Source of the DNA: JBBSDP01 sp038240605
GTDB lineage: Bacteria; Planctomycetota; Phycisphaerae; Tepidisphaerales; Tepidisphaeraceae
Direction of reading: 5' to 3'
Assembly (NCBI GenBank): GCA_038240605.1
Contig: JBBSDP010000023.1
Coordinates: 10,318 to 74,317 of the forward strand
Length of the DNA stretch: 64,000 bases
The translations under genes were made by a program, and so were the position numbers. Shown piece by piece: positions 44,136 to 52,983 of this stretch. The notes beneath the pieces are model-generated. The model was not told the DNA's origin. It worked only from the letters and a program-made list of their open reading frames with translations, and did no database searches. Within the stretch, counting starts at the first letter, position 1. Each line of letters starts with the position of its first letter.

Positions 44136-45041
44136 TCAGAAACTCATCGCCTGCTTCAAGTCGTGCCAGCGGTCGTCGATCTGGTCGCGGGTGGCGGCGC
44201 GGAGGCCGTCGAGGGAGAAGTCGGCGATCGTGAAGCTCGCGACGACCGTCCCGAACGCGAGGGCGCGCTTGAGCGTGGCGGCGGAAAACGTCCCCTGGGT
44301 CGAGAGGTACCCCATCATGCCCCCGGCGAAGCTGTCGCCGGCGCCCGTCGGATCGACCACCTTATCGGTCGGGTATGCGGGCAATACGAACTCGCCCCGG
44401 TCAGCGGTGCAAAGCAGGCAGCCGTGCTCGCCCTTCTTGATCACGACGAACTTCGGACCCATCGTCAGCACCTGCCGAGCGGCGGCGACGAGGTTCTTCT
44501 GCCCGGTGAGCAGGCGCACTTCGCCATCGTTCAGAACCAGGCCGTGAACGTGGCGGAGTAGCTTTCCGAGTTCTTCCCGCTGGGTCGAGATCCAGAGGTT
44601 CATCGTGTCGGCGACGACCAGCTTGGGTGAATTGAGGCTCTTGAGCATCTCCAGTTGGAGCACCGGATGGGTGTTGGCCAGGAAGACGTAACGGCTGTCG
44701 AGGAACGGCTGGGGAATCTTCGGCGCGCGCTCCGCGAGCACGTTCAAGTCCACTTCGACGGTGACCGCTTCGTTCAGGTCCTTCACGTAGGAGCCGTGCC
44801 AGCGGAAGGTCTTGCTCCCCTTGCGCACCTCCAGGCCGCTGGTGTCCACCTCGCGTCCCTCGAAGACGTTGAAGAAGCTCCTGGGGCAATCCTCCCCTAC
44901 CACGCCGACCAACCGCACCGGCGTGAAAAACGACGCGGCATACGCGAAGTAGATCGCCGATCCGCCGAGGATCTGCTCGCGCCGGCCGGCGGGCGTTTCC
45001 ACGGTGTCCAGGCCGATCGAACCGGTGACCAGAAGTGACAT
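44136..45041 (-). CDS. PfkB-family carbohydrate/nucleoside kinase
   Basis: 301 residues from the ATG at 45041 (MSLLVTGSIGLDTVETPAGR), with GGAG upstream. First signature region ILGGSAIYFAYAASFFTPV (~24-42). Second PfkB signature VVDPTGAGDSFAGGMMGYL (~227-245), with the catalytic Asp in GAGD. Between them PKFVVIKKGEHGCLL is the nucleotide-binding strand. The substrate (ribose, adenosine, fructose or other) cannot be settled by eye. The upstream PIN-like gene is 20 bases away. Confidence 0.9.
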   Translation of the reverse strand: MSLLVTGSIGLDTVETPAGRREQILGGSAIYFAYAASFFTPVRLVGVVGEDCPRSFFNVFEGREVDTSGLEVRKGSKTFRWHGSYVKDLNEAVTVEVDLNVLAERAPKIPQPFLDSRYVFLANTHPVLQLEMLKSLNSPKLVVADTMNLWISTQREELGKLLRHVHGLVLNDGEVRLLTGQKNLVAAARQVLTMGPKFVVIKKGEHGCLLCTADRGEFVLPAYPTDKVVDPTGAGDSFAGGMMGYLSTQGTFSAATLKRALAFGTVVASFTIADFSLDGLRAATRDQIDDRWHDLKQAMSF

Positions 45042-45061
45042 GTCCGTTTCTCCGTTGGTTG

Positions 45062-45436
45062 TTACCGCGCACGGCCCGGTAACTGCCGTACCTTCACGCG
45101 CGACGCGGTCACGGTGTAGAGGCGCCCGGGGGAAAGTCGCGAGTATCGCTGGAAGAGGCGATCGACCGCGTCGTCCTGCTCGACGTCGCCCCCCTCGAGG
45201 TTCAGGTAAACCAGCGTTCGCGCAAAAACGGTCGGGGTGTCGGAAAACGGGGCGGTCGCGAACGCCGCTTCGTCGGTCATCACGTCCAGTTGCAATCGAT
45301 GCGCGGCGGCGAACACCTCGTCCACCGGCGCAGCCACGGGGAGACCCGCATCCGGGATCGTCTGAGCATGATGCCCGTGTCGCCGCAGCGCGTCTGCCAC
45401 CGCTGGCGTCAGCTTGCCAGTGAGCAGCCATCGCAT
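45062..45436 (-). CDS. PIN-like (DUF5615-type) protein
   Basis: 124 residues. The opening MRWLLTGKLTPAVADALRRH, then LQLDVMTDEAAFATAP, resembles the DUF5615/Mut7-C PIN-like fold, in which the N-terminal strand and a central acidic residue shape a nuclease-like site. Here the first acidic position is replaced (LLTGKL rather than LLDENL). The rest (GRLYTVTASRVKVRQLPGR) is a strand pair. Weak family call; function unknown. Likely co-transcribed with the PfkB gene. Confidence 0.55.
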   Translation of the reverse strand: MRWLLTGKLTPAVADALRRHGHHAQTIPDAGLPVAAPVDEVFAAAHRLQLDVMTDEAAFATAPFSDTPTVFARTLVYLNLEGGDVEQDDAVDRLFQRYSRLSPGRLYTVTASRVKVRQLPGRAR

Positions 45437-45468
45437 GGGGAGGCATGGTAGCGGGCCAAACGAGGATT

Positions 45469-45569
45469 GTCAGTGGTCAGTGGTCAGTGGTCAGTTGTCA
45501 GTTGTCAGTTGTCAGTTGAGGCTATGGGTCGGCATCTTCACAACGGACAACTGACCACGGACCACTGAC
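45469..45569. repeat. Inverted heptanucleotide arrays GTCAGTG/GTCAGTT
   Basis: Seven perfect-period units GTCAGT(G/T) at 45469-45517, then a spacer of about 25 bases and an inverted set of four units (GTCAGTG, GTCCGTG, GTCAGTT, GTCCGTT on the minus strand) at about 45542-45569. Together they can fold into a long hairpin between the phosphatase stop codon and the PIN-like gene. Confidence 0.9.
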
Positions 45570-45573
45570 ATTC

Positions 45574-47223
45574 TTACAACACCCTTGCCACGATCATCGT
45601 GATGTCGTCGGTCCGTTTGGCGAGGCCGACGAACTTACGCATCTCCCAGAGGATGTTCTGGGCGACGATTTCGGCGGAGGCGCCGCCGTTCTTGAAGACG
45701 GAGACCAGGCGCTGGCGGCCCCAGGTTTCCTGGCGGAAGTTCATCGCGTCGGTGAGGCCGTCGGTGTAGAGCAGCAGAAGGTCGTCCTTTTGCAGGTCGA
45801 TGAACAACTGGCGATACTCCTCCTCGGGGTTCACGCCCAGCACCATGTTGTCCGTCGTCAGCTCGATCACCTTCCCGTCGCGTAGAACCAACGCGGGAGA
45901 GTGGCCGGCGTTGCTGTACGTGAACCGGCGGCTGCGACCGTCGAGCACGCCGTAGAAGAGCGTGACGAACTCTCCCAGTTTGGTATCGCGGCAAACCATC
46001 AGGTTGATCCGGCGGATCACCTCGTAGAGGAAGTAAACGTTGTCCACCTGGGCGCGCAGGAACGCACGGACCGAGGCCATGATCAAGCTCGCCGGCACGC
46101 CTTTGCCGCTGACGTCGGCGATCGCGAGGCCGATGTTGTCGTCCTGTAGAGGGATGAAGTCGAAGAAGTCGCCCCCCAGGTCGTAGCACGGCACGTAGAC
46201 ACTGGCCAGGTCGAGTCCCGGAATCTCCGGCGGGGTTTGCGGGATCATCCGCTGCTGGACCTCGGCCGCCATGTGCACCTGCTTCTCGAGCGCCGCCGAC
46301 TGGATCGACTCGTTGAGCAGTCGGGCGTTCTCGATCGCCGCCGCCGCCTGCGCCCCCACTGCTTTGAGCAGGTCGATCTTGAGCGGGGAGAAGGCCTGTT
46401 CTTCGGCGGTATAAACGCGCAGGACGCCGATCGATTTCCCCTTGTAGCGCATCCCCACCGAGAGCATCGAAGCGATCCCCTCGCGCACCGCTTCCTGCGG
46501 ATATTGCACGCGCGGATCGGTCCCCATGTTCCGAACGTACTCGAAGCCGATCGGGGAGAGCGCGAGCTGATCGATCTGCGCGGTGCTCATCCGCACCGGG
46601 CCCTTGCTCTGGTACACATCCGACAGGTTAAAGACCGCCTTGATGACCAGCTCGTCCCGCTCGGTGTCCACCAGCCGGATCGAAGCCGCCTTGGTCTCCA
46701 TCACCTCGCATACGACCTTCACCGTCCGCTGCAGCACCTTCTGAAGGTCGCGCGCGTCGGCGAGCATCATCGCCACGTTGTAGACGGCAGTCAGCTCGTG
46801 GATCCGCTGGCGGAGCTGAAATTCCTGGTAACAGAGACGGGCGATGGCGTTGGCCATCAGGAACAGGAACTGGACGGCCGCCCCCTTCTTGGCCTCGCCG
46901 CGAATCCCGTTGGTGGACATGCGGATCGTGCCGAGCTGCTGATCGCCGATGGAAATGGGGGCGACGAACTGCGCCCCGTCGCGCTGCATCGCGGCCTGCT
47001 CGCCCGCCTGGCCGAGCACGAGTTGGCGCCGCAGGAACTCACGGCTGGGATTGGGCTGGGTGAGGACGCGACCGGCGGCATCGGTGATCGTCGCTTTGAC
47101 GCCCGCCACCGAGGCGAAACTGTCCTGGATCTCCTGGAGCGTTGCCACGTCCACGAAATCGGTCAGGCGCAAACTATCGAGGTCGGTGGAATCCATTCCA
47201 GTTACTTGCAGCACGTTAGGCAT
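45574..47223 (-). CDS. GAF-containing SpoIIE-type PP2C phosphatase (RsbU-like)
   Basis: About 549 residues. Residues ~15-150 resemble a PocR-type sensory domain (LQEIQDSFASVAGVKATITD, then GQAGEQAAMQRDGAQFVAPI; no clear metal cysteines). A GAF domain follows (~165-320) with KVVCEVMETKAASIRLVDTE and GVLRVYTAEEQAFSPLKI. The SpoIIE phosphatase domain (~345-549) has GGDFFDFIPLQDDNIGLAIADVSGKG split across the first metal sites, YSNAGHSPALVLR and RTDDITMIVARVL with the final Asp pair. Typical of partner-switching regulators that dephosphorylate anti-sigma antagonists. Start 47223 or 47196. Confidence 0.9.
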   Translation of the reverse strand: MPNVLQVTGMDSTDLDSLRLTDFVDVATLQEIQDSFASVAGVKATITDAAGRVLTQPNPSREFLRRQLVLGQAGEQAAMQRDGAQFVAPISIGDQQLGTIRMSTNGIRGEAKKGAAVQFLFLMANAIARLCYQEFQLRQRIHELTAVYNVAMMLADARDLQKVLQRTVKVVCEVMETKAASIRLVDTERDELVIKAVFNLSDVYQSKGPVRMSTAQIDQLALSPIGFEYVRNMGTDPRVQYPQEAVREGIASMLSVGMRYKGKSIGVLRVYTAEEQAFSPLKIDLLKAVGAQAAAAIENARLLNESIQSAALEKQVHMAAEVQQRMIPQTPPEIPGLDLASVYVPCYDLGGDFFDFIPLQDDNIGLAIADVSGKGVPASLIMASVRAFLRAQVDNVYFLYEVIRRINLMVCRDTKLGEFVTLFYGVLDGRSRRFTYSNAGHSPALVLRDGKVIELTTDNMVLGVNPEEEYRQLFIDLQKDDLLLLYTDGLTDAMNFRQETWGRQRLVSVFKNGGASAEIVAQNILWEMRKFVGLAKRTDDITMIVARVL

Positions 47224-47445
47224 CCCTGAACAAATTGCAAAGCACGCAAACGACCCATGCATACCGCGAATCAGACACGGCGTTCATGTACGTTCGTTAA
47301 TCGCGTCTCCAAGCTGATTTATCGGACCACGATGCTGTAACGCTCGCCGTTTTGCGGTGTTCTCACCTGCTCGAACCGAGACCGAACATGGTCGGGTTAT
47401 CGTTCACGCTTCCCGTCGGCATCCGCACCGCGTAGATTCCGCGCC

Positions 47446-48249
47446 ATGCCTACCCAAGCCGTTCGCGGCGCATCGCTCCACTACTCAGACCAGGGCACGG
47501 GTCCGGTGATCGTGCTCGTGCACGGTTTTCCGGTTGACTCGACGATGTGGGACGATCAGGCGGCGAGCCTCTGCGCTTCCCATCGCGTGATCACGCCGGA
47601 CCTGCGCGGCTTCGGTCAATCGAAATCCGAAGACCCGTTCACGATCGAATCGCTCGCCGATGATCTGCACGCATTGCTTTCGCAGATTGGCGCCTTGCCA
47701 TGCACACTCGCCGGGCTCTCGATGGGTGGATACGTAGCGCTGGCCTACGCGAAAAAATATCCGACGGACCTTTCGGCGCTCGCACTCGTCGACACACGCG
47801 CTGAAGGCGACTCGCCCCAGGGCCGGGCCGGCCGCGAGAAGATGATCGCGCTGGTGCGCAAGTCCGGCGCCGAAGCCGTCGCCGACGAAATGATGGGAAA
47901 GCTGCTGGATGAAGAGACGGTCTGCCACCGACCGCAGGTGGTCACGCGCCTGCGACAGATCATGAAGCGCTGCCTGCCGAAGACGATCGAACACGCGCTC
48001 ATGGCGATGCGCGACCGCCCGGATCAGACCGTGAACCTCCCCTCCATTCCCGTGCGAACGCTGATCGTGGTTGGAGAGCTCGACACGATCACCCCGCCGG
48101 AATCCGCCGAAACGATGCGGCGTCTGATCCCGCACAACCGCCTGGAGCTGATCCGCGGCGCCGGTCATATGTCGCCCATGGAACAACCCACGCAGGTCAC
48201 ACGCGTCCTGCAACGTTTCGCCCGCGACGTCGCAGGCCACGCCTTGTAG
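47446..48249 (+). CDS. Alpha/beta-hydrolase
   Basis: 267 residues, no signal peptide. HGFPVDSTMWDDQ (~25-37) is the oxyanion region; the nucleophile elbow is AGLSMGGYVALAYAKKYP (~89-106, Ser in GLSMGG). Asp in VGELDTITPPESA (~209-221) and His in RGAGHMSPMEQP (~236-247) complete the triad. Fold and motifs are those of cytosolic esterases, haloperoxidases or 3-oxoadipate lactonase-like enzymes; the substrate is unknown. Its TAG stop codon lies inside a palindromic repeat. Confidence 0.9.
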   Translation: MPTQAVRGASLHYSDQGTGPVIVLVHGFPVDSTMWDDQAASLCASHRVITPDLRGFGQSKSEDPFTIESLADDLHALLSQIGALPCTLAGLSMGGYVALAYAKKYPTDLSALALVDTRAEGDSPQGRAGREKMIALVRKSGAEAVADEMMGKLLDEETVCHRPQVVTRLRQIMKRCLPKTIEHALMAMRDRPDQTVNLPSIPVRTLIVVGELDTITPPESAETMRRLIPHNRLELIRGAGHMSPMEQPTQVTRVLQRFARDVAGHAL

Positions 48250-48306
48250 GGTGGGCTCGGCCCACCGAACTTCGCCAGTAGAAGAGGTGGGCCTAGCCCA
48301 CTCTAC
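48246..48306. repeat. Palindromic repeat GTAGGGTGGGC family, copy 2
   Basis: Arms GTAGGGTGGGCTCGGCCCAC (left) and, on the other strand, GTAGAGTGGGCTAGGCCCAC (right), separated by about 19 bases. The left arm supplies the TAG stop of the hydrolase gene (48247-48249). Same family as 13134-13187, where mqnC takes its stop codon from the other arm. Confidence 0.85.
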
Positions 48307-48313
48307 GAATAGA

Positions 48314-49900
48314 TCACCGTGATTTGGTTTCCACCGTCGACTGCGGCAGCGGCGCCGCATCCTTGTCGGTGGCGGCGATCAAGTCCTGTTCCTCCCACCC
48401 ACCCCCGAGCGCTTTATACAGCGCCACCAGATCGGCGGAGACGGCGCGATCGCTCTGCACAAGCTGGTCCTGAGCGGCGAACAAATTCCGCTGCGCATCG
48501 AGCACGTTGAGAAAGTCGGCAAGTCCTTTTGTGTAGAGCTGCTCGGCCAGATCCACCGCACGCTGGTTGGCAGCCACCGCCGCTTGCAGCGATTTACGGC
48601 GCTGCTGCTCTTCGGCATATCCCACCAGCGCATTGTCCACGTCTTCCATCGCCCCCAGCACCGCCTGGCGATACTGGATGTACGATTCCTGCGCGCGTGC
48701 GTCGGCCACCTTCACGTTCGCCCAGATTCTGCCGGCGTCGAAGATCGGCCAGCTCACGCTCGGCCCGTAATTCCAGAACACGCTCGAGCTGTTGGTCAGA
48801 CGCTTGAGCGTGTCGCTTTGCAGGCCGAGCGATCCGGTCAGCGAGAACCTCGGGAACAAATCCGCCGTTGCCACGCCGATGCGGGCGGTGGCGGCGGCGA
48901 GTTGCCGCTCTGCCCGGCGCACATCCGGGCGGCGTCGCAACAGACCCGAAGGAAGACCTTCCGGCAAATTAGCCGGACCGACGGGAATCGGCTTTTCCTC
49001 CGCCAGTGCGCCCAGGAGCGATTCGGGTTCCTGTCCGAGCAGCACGCCCAGGCGATGCATCGACTGCCGCAACGCCGTCCGCTGGGTTGGCACGGTCGCG
49101 CGGGTGGTCTGCACCTGGGCTTCGGCGCGGGCAACGTCCAGGTCGGTGGCGAGCCCGGCCTTGAAGCGCGATTGCGTCAGGTCCACCGTCTCCTGCTGGC
49201 TCTTGACGTTGGCCTCGGCGATCGTGATCTCGAATTGAAGGCCGCGCACCTCGACATAGTTGCGCGCGACCTCGCCGAGCAGCGTCACCAGCGCGTCGCG
49301 ACGCGATTCTTCCAGTGCCTGGATGTCGGCGGTGGCCGCCTCGATGCTTCGGCGCTGCCCGCCGAACACGTCAACTTCCCAGCTGGCATCGAACCCCGCC
49401 TGCCAGAGGTTGAAGCGCTTCGGGAAAGCGATTCCGGACGGGATCGGAGCCCCGGTTCCACCGGTCCCTCCCGTTCCCCCCGTTCCACCGATGCCGCCGG
49501 TTCCACCCGTTCCACCGGTCGTTCTGGAGGACGTGCCGTTCCCAAAGCCACCGAACGTTCCGTTGCTGCTGATCTGCGAGCGTGTGTAGGACCCGGTCGT
49601 TTTGACGGTGGGAAAGAGGTTGCCCAGCGCGAATTCGCGCTGCGCCCGCGCCTCGCGCACCCGCGCCTCGGCGAGTTGCAGGTCGAGGTTGTTCTTCACC
49701 GCGCGGTCGATCAACTCGTCGAGCTGTGGATCGTTGAACTGCTTCCACCAACCCGCCAGCGATGCCGAGGGCTGAGTAGTCGCGAACTTGGTCGGGACCA
49801 GCTCCCGCGGCTGGCGGTAGTTCGGCCCGACGGTGCAGCCGCCGGTCAGGAACGTTGCGGCCAGGAGCGTGGCAGCCGCGGAGGTGGGAAGAAGCGTCAT
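48314..49900 (-). CDS. TolC/NodT-type outer membrane efflux lipoprotein
   Basis: 528 residues with a lipoprotein signal (LLAATFLTGGC, Cys ~22). Two outer-membrane factor repeats with long coiled-coil helices: KNNLDLQLAEARVREARAQR (~70-89) and AVLGAMEDVDNALVGYAEEQ (~415-434). LPEGLPSGLLRRRPDVRRAE is the NodT-family hallmark. A Gly/Thr run (GGTGGTGGIGGTGGTGGTGG, ~133-152) is inserted before IAFPKRFNLWQAGFDASWEV, near the outer-membrane end of the first repeat. Last gene of the five-gene exporter operon; overlaps the adaptor gene by four bases. Confidence 0.93.
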   Translation of the reverse strand: MTLLPTSAAATLLAATFLTGGCTVGPNYRQPRELVPTKFATTQPSASLAGWWKQFNDPQLDELIDRAVKNNLDLQLAEARVREARAQREFALGNLFPTVKTTGSYTRSQISSNGTFGGFGNGTSSRTTGGTGGTGGIGGTGGTGGTGGTGAPIPSGIAFPKRFNLWQAGFDASWEVDVFGGQRRSIEAATADIQALEESRRDALVTLLGEVARNYVEVRGLQFEITIAEANVKSQQETVDLTQSRFKAGLATDLDVARAEAQVQTTRATVPTQRTALRQSMHRLGVLLGQEPESLLGALAEEKPIPVGPANLPEGLPSGLLRRRPDVRRAERQLAAATARIGVATADLFPRFSLTGSLGLQSDTLKRLTNSSSVFWNYGPSVSWPIFDAGRIWANVKVADARAQESYIQYRQAVLGAMEDVDNALVGYAEEQQRRKSLQAAVAANQRAVDLAEQLYTKGLADFLNVLDAQRNLFAAQDQLVQSDRAVSADLVALYKALGGGWEEQDLIAATDKDAAPLPQSTVETKSR

Positions 49901-50913
49901 GGCCGGACTCCTTCGCCTGCGTGCGCCCCCGCCCCGACTTCGGCTACCGCGCCGCCGCTCGGCGCCGTGGCCGGCGCGACCGCTTCGGTCGAGATCGATA
50001 CGTCCATCTGCTGACCCACATATACTGGCACGGGCGGGGTTCCGTCGATGCGGTAGATCACCTGCAACACCCGCGTATCGACGCGCTCGGTGCTGTCGCC
50101 GGTGAGCGACCGTTTGGGGATCACGTACGGCTCAATGCGCACCAGCCGCAGCGGCACCTTCGCATCGGGCTTCCCGCGCACCTTCGCCACCGCCGGCGCA
50201 TCCGTCCGAACCTTCCACGCATCGTTCTCGTCCACGTCAACGCGGACGTGGAGCCGATCCACGTTCCCCAGCAACATGAGCGGCGAGGCGACCGGTCCGG
50301 CCTGGGCGTACTCACCCAGCCGCAGGTTTACCTGGAGCACGCGGCCGTCGACCGGAGCAGTGACGGTCAGTCGATCGATATCGATCTGCACGGCGCGATG
50401 CTGCGCTTCGGCGGCCGCTACTTCCGCCTTGGATGATTCGAGCTGCGCCTCGCCCACCTGTTCGCCAAATTTCTTACGGTCCAGTTCCTCACGGCTCACG
50501 GCGCGCGTGTCGGCAACCGACTGCCAGAACTTCAGCTGATTCTGAAGGTCCGCCAGCGACGCCTGCTGCACCTTCAACTTCGCCCGCGCCGAATCGATCG
50601 CCGCCGTCTGCACGAGCAACGATGCCTGCAAATTGCGATCGTCGAGCTTGAAGAGGGGCTGACCCGCCTTCACCTCATCGCCCACCTTCACGGAGAGACC
50701 CGTGACCACGCCGGGGACAGGTGTTGCGACCGCAATGTTCTCCGTGCTCGATTCAAAGATGCCCGCACCCGCGACTTCCGAGCGATACTCGGCGTAGCTG
50801 GGCCGAACCACCGCCGGCGCGACCGGCTGCTTCCGGGCCCCCACCCGCACCATGAAGACGCCGAACAACACGCCGAACAGCGCGAGAACGGGAAGAACGT
50901 ATTTCCTTATCAT
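49897..50913 (-). CDS. HlyD/DevB-type membrane-fusion (periplasmic adaptor) protein
   Basis: 338 residues. An N-terminal membrane helix (~5-22) anchors it. A split lipoyl domain (PVPGVVTGLSVKVGDEVKAG, ~66-85, and VTAPVDGRVLQVNLRLGEYA) flanks a coiled-coil hairpin (~105-180, AAIDSARAKLKVQQASLADL). A beta-barrel domain follows (LHVRVDVDENDAWKVRTDAP). With the FtsX-like permease and ATPase it forms a DevBCA-like exporter; DevB-type adaptors bridge the ABC pump to TolC. It overlaps the TolC gene in an ATGA junction. Confidence 0.92.
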   Translation of the reverse strand: MIRKYVLPVLALFGVLFGVFMVRVGARKQPVAPAVVRPSYAEYRSEVAGAGIFESSTENIAVATPVPGVVTGLSVKVGDEVKAGQPLFKLDDRNLQASLLVQTAAIDSARAKLKVQQASLADLQNQLKFWQSVADTRAVSREELDRKKFGEQVGEAQLESSKAEVAAAEAQHRAVQIDIDRLTVTAPVDGRVLQVNLRLGEYAQAGPVASPLMLLGNVDRLHVRVDVDENDAWKVRTDAPAVAKVRGKPDAKVPLRLVRIEPYVIPKRSLTGDSTERVDTRVLQVIYRIDGTPPVPVYVGQQMDVSISTEAVAPATAPSGGAVAEVGAGAHAGEGVRP

Positions 50914-50958
50914 GATCAGCCTTTCAGACCTTTTTCACCGCAGAGACCCAGAGGAAGC

Positions 50959-51035
50959 GAGGATGGAAAATTGAAGATTGAGGACGGCGCGGAATTCAAG
51001 CCTCTATCCTCAATCCTCCATCTTCCATCCTCTCC
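50959..51035. repeat. Inverted heptanucleotide arrays GGATNGA
   Basis: Left set GGATGGA, AAATTGA, AGATTGA (50961-50981) and an inverted right set read on the minus strand as GGATGGA, AGATGGA, GGATTGA, GGATAGA (51003-51033). The right set encodes the last residues of the ABC ATPase (RMEDGGLRIEA). A CAGAGACCCAGAG motif related to the gap repeat at 15241 lies just left of it. Confidence 0.8.
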
Positions 51036-51799
51036 GCGCCCGCTAAGGCGGATGCGTTGATTGTTTCGTGATGCAGCGCCTCGGCGGAATCGGCCATGCC
51101 GATGACGCGGCCGTCGTCCATTTTCGCGATGCGATCGGCAAATTGGAAAATTCGGTTGTCGTGCGTGACGATCACCAGGGCCCGCTCGTTGCCGACGCCC
51201 ACGCGCTGGAGCGTCTCCATCACGCGGTGTCCGGTTTCGTGGTCGAGGGCACTGGTGGGTTCATCGCAGACGATCAGCTTGGGGTCATGCACCAGTGCAC
51301 GCGCGATCGCGACTCGTTGCTGCTGGCCGCCGGAGAGCTGGTTGGGAAGCGAGCGGCTCCGATCGCCGAGGCCCACTTCGGCAAGCATCTCTTTGGCCTG
51401 CCGCAGCGCCCGTGAGCGCCGGATGCCGTTGATGAAGAGTGGCACCGCCACGTTCTCCGCCGCAGTCAGCGTGGGCAGCAGGTTGAACGACTGAAAGACG
51501 AAGCCGATCGTCTGGCCGCGGAAGCGCGTCTTGTCCGACTGGCTCATCTGTTTGAAGTTGCACCCCATCACCAGGCACTCCCCCTGGTCCTGGTCGAGGA
51601 TGCCGGCCACGACGGAGATCAACGTCGTCTTCCCGCAACCCGAAGGTCCCACCAGCATGAGCAGCTCGCCGCGCTTCACGTCCAGATCGATCCCGCGCAA
51701 CGCGGGGACGCGCGCATCCCCCATGCCGTAACTCTTGGTGATGCCGCGGCAGCGGACGGCGATGTCGCCGGTGCGGAGAGATTGGTCGTCTAACGTCAT
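50996..51799 (-). CDS. DevA/MacB-type ABC transporter ATP-binding protein
   Basis: 267 residues from the ATG at 51799 (MTLDDQSLRTGDIAVRCRGI); the frame upstream belongs to other genes. Walker A GPSGCGKTT (~51-59), Q-loop FVFQSFNLLPTLTAAENVAV, signature LSGGQQQRVAIARALV (~155-170), Walker B LIVCDEPTSALD (~175-186) and the H-loop in VIVTHDNRIFQFADRI. Partner of the FtsX-like permease eight bases upstream. Its last ~11 residues are encoded by a GGATNGA heptad array, so the tail is probably not functionally conserved. Confidence 0.92.
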   Translation of the reverse strand: MTLDDQSLRTGDIAVRCRGITKSYGMGDARVPALRGIDLDVKRGELLMLVGPSGCGKTTLISVVAGILDQDQGECLVMGCNFKQMSQSDKTRFRGQTIGFVFQSFNLLPTLTAAENVAVPLFINGIRRSRALRQAKEMLAEVGLGDRSRSLPNQLSGGQQQRVAIARALVHDPKLIVCDEPTSALDHETGHRVMETLQRVGVGNERALVIVTHDNRIFQFADRIAKMDDGRVIGMADSAEALHHETINASALAGAERMEDGGLRIEA

Positions 51800-51807
51800 G
51801 TGCGGCG

Positions 51808-52983
51808 CTATCCCTTGAAGACGATGGCCGGCTCCAGCTTCATCACTTTCCAGATGCTCAAGAGCGACGAGAGGAAGCAGATGAGTGTGATGGCCAGCCC
51901 GACCCCGATCATCAGTTGCCACGGCAGGACGAACGCCAGCTCGCTGTTGCGGGCTCCCCATCCGGACAAGCAGGCCAGCCCCATCCCGAGCCCGTACCCG
52001 ACGACGCCGACGATCATCGCCTGCAACAGGATCATGCGCAGCAGCGTGCCGTTGGGCGTGCCCATCGCCTTGAGTGCGCCGAACTGCTTGAGGTTTTCCA
52101 GCGTGAAGCTGTAGAACGTCTGACCGGCGATCGCCGTTCCCACCACGAATCCCAGCGCCACCGAGATCGCGAAGTTGATCGGGATGCCGGTGTTCTCGAA
52201 GAAGTACCACCACGTCTTGTCGATGAACCCCTGCTGCGTGTAAGCCGCGAGGCGCGGGCTGCCGTCGGCGCCCGCGGTGGCAGCCTCGATCCGGCGGCAA
52301 ATCTCCTTCGGATCCAACCCCGGCTCCCCCTTGGCCAGCACGAACGAGAGCAGCTTCCGTTCCCTCGGAGCGAAAAGCGTCGCCCGCCCGTACGTCGTAT
52401 AGACGACCGGCTGGGACTGGAACGTACGCGACACCTTGCACAGCCCGACGACCGTAGCGCGATGATCGTTCAGCTCGAGCGTATCGCCGATCTTCAGCGG
52501 CACCGGCTTGCCATTCGCGCCGGTGTGGGCCAGCTTCCCCGCCGCGCCCAGCTCATCGACGATCACGCTGTCGGCGCGGCGCAAGTCTTCCAACTTGCCG
52601 GTCACCATCTCGGGTGGCCCGCCGACCAGCGTCACGTCATCAAGGCCCATCACGTTGCACGTCTGGAACGTGCCGTTGTCGAGACGCGCCTTCAGCAAAC
52701 CCTTGTAGAGCGGCACCGCCCATTGCACCCCTTCCACGCCGCGGACGCGGTAGAGCATCGTGTCCTGCAACGGCTTGATGTCGTCGATGAACTGCACCTT
52801 GGAGTCCATCACCCAGATGTCGGGAAGTCCCATGTCGCTGATCGCACCGTACGTTCGACCCATCAGGCCGACGAAGATCGCTGCCTGCTGCGTGATCAGC
52901 AGCGACGCGAACGTCAGCCCCATGATGATGCCCAGGTACTTCGCCCGATCGCCCACCAACATTTTCAGCGCGACGAAGTTCAT
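51808..52983 (-). CDS. DevC-like FtsX-family ABC permease
   Basis: 391 residues from the ATG at 52983 (MNFVALKMLVGDRAKYLGII), which overlaps the tetR stop in an ATGA junction. One N-terminal helix (~16-38, YLGIIMGLTFASLLITQQAA), a large periplasmic domain (~45-265) and three C-terminal helices (NFAISVALGFVVGTAIAGQT; ILLQAMIVGVVGYGLGMGLA; MIGVGLAITLICFLSSLLSI) give the MacB/DevC topology. The ending KVMKLEPAIVFKG is the standard FtsX coupling motif. The substrate exported is unknown; DevC relatives export glycolipids or peptides. Confidence 0.92.
   Translation of the reverse strand: MNFVALKMLVGDRAKYLGIIMGLTFASLLITQQAAIFVGLMGRTYGAISDMGLPDIWVMDSKVQFIDDIKPLQDTMLYRVRGVEGVQWAVPLYKGLLKARLDNGTFQTCNVMGLDDVTLVGGPPEMVTGKLEDLRRADSVIVDELGAAGKLAHTGANGKPVPLKIGDTLELNDHRATVVGLCKVSRTFQSQPVVYTTYGRATLFAPRERKLLSFVLAKGEPGLDPKEICRRIEAATAGADGSPRLAAYTQQGFIDKTWWYFFENTGIPINFAISVALGFVVGTAIAGQTFYSFTLENLKQFGALKAMGTPNGTLLRMILLQAMIVGVVGYGLGMGLACLSGWGARNSELAFVLPWQLMIGVGLAITLICFLSSLLSIWKVMKLEPAIVFKG

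Noticed and set aside
45469..45569. CRISPR array
   Set aside because: Units are contiguous 7-mers with no unique spacers; it is a tandem repeat, not a CRISPR.
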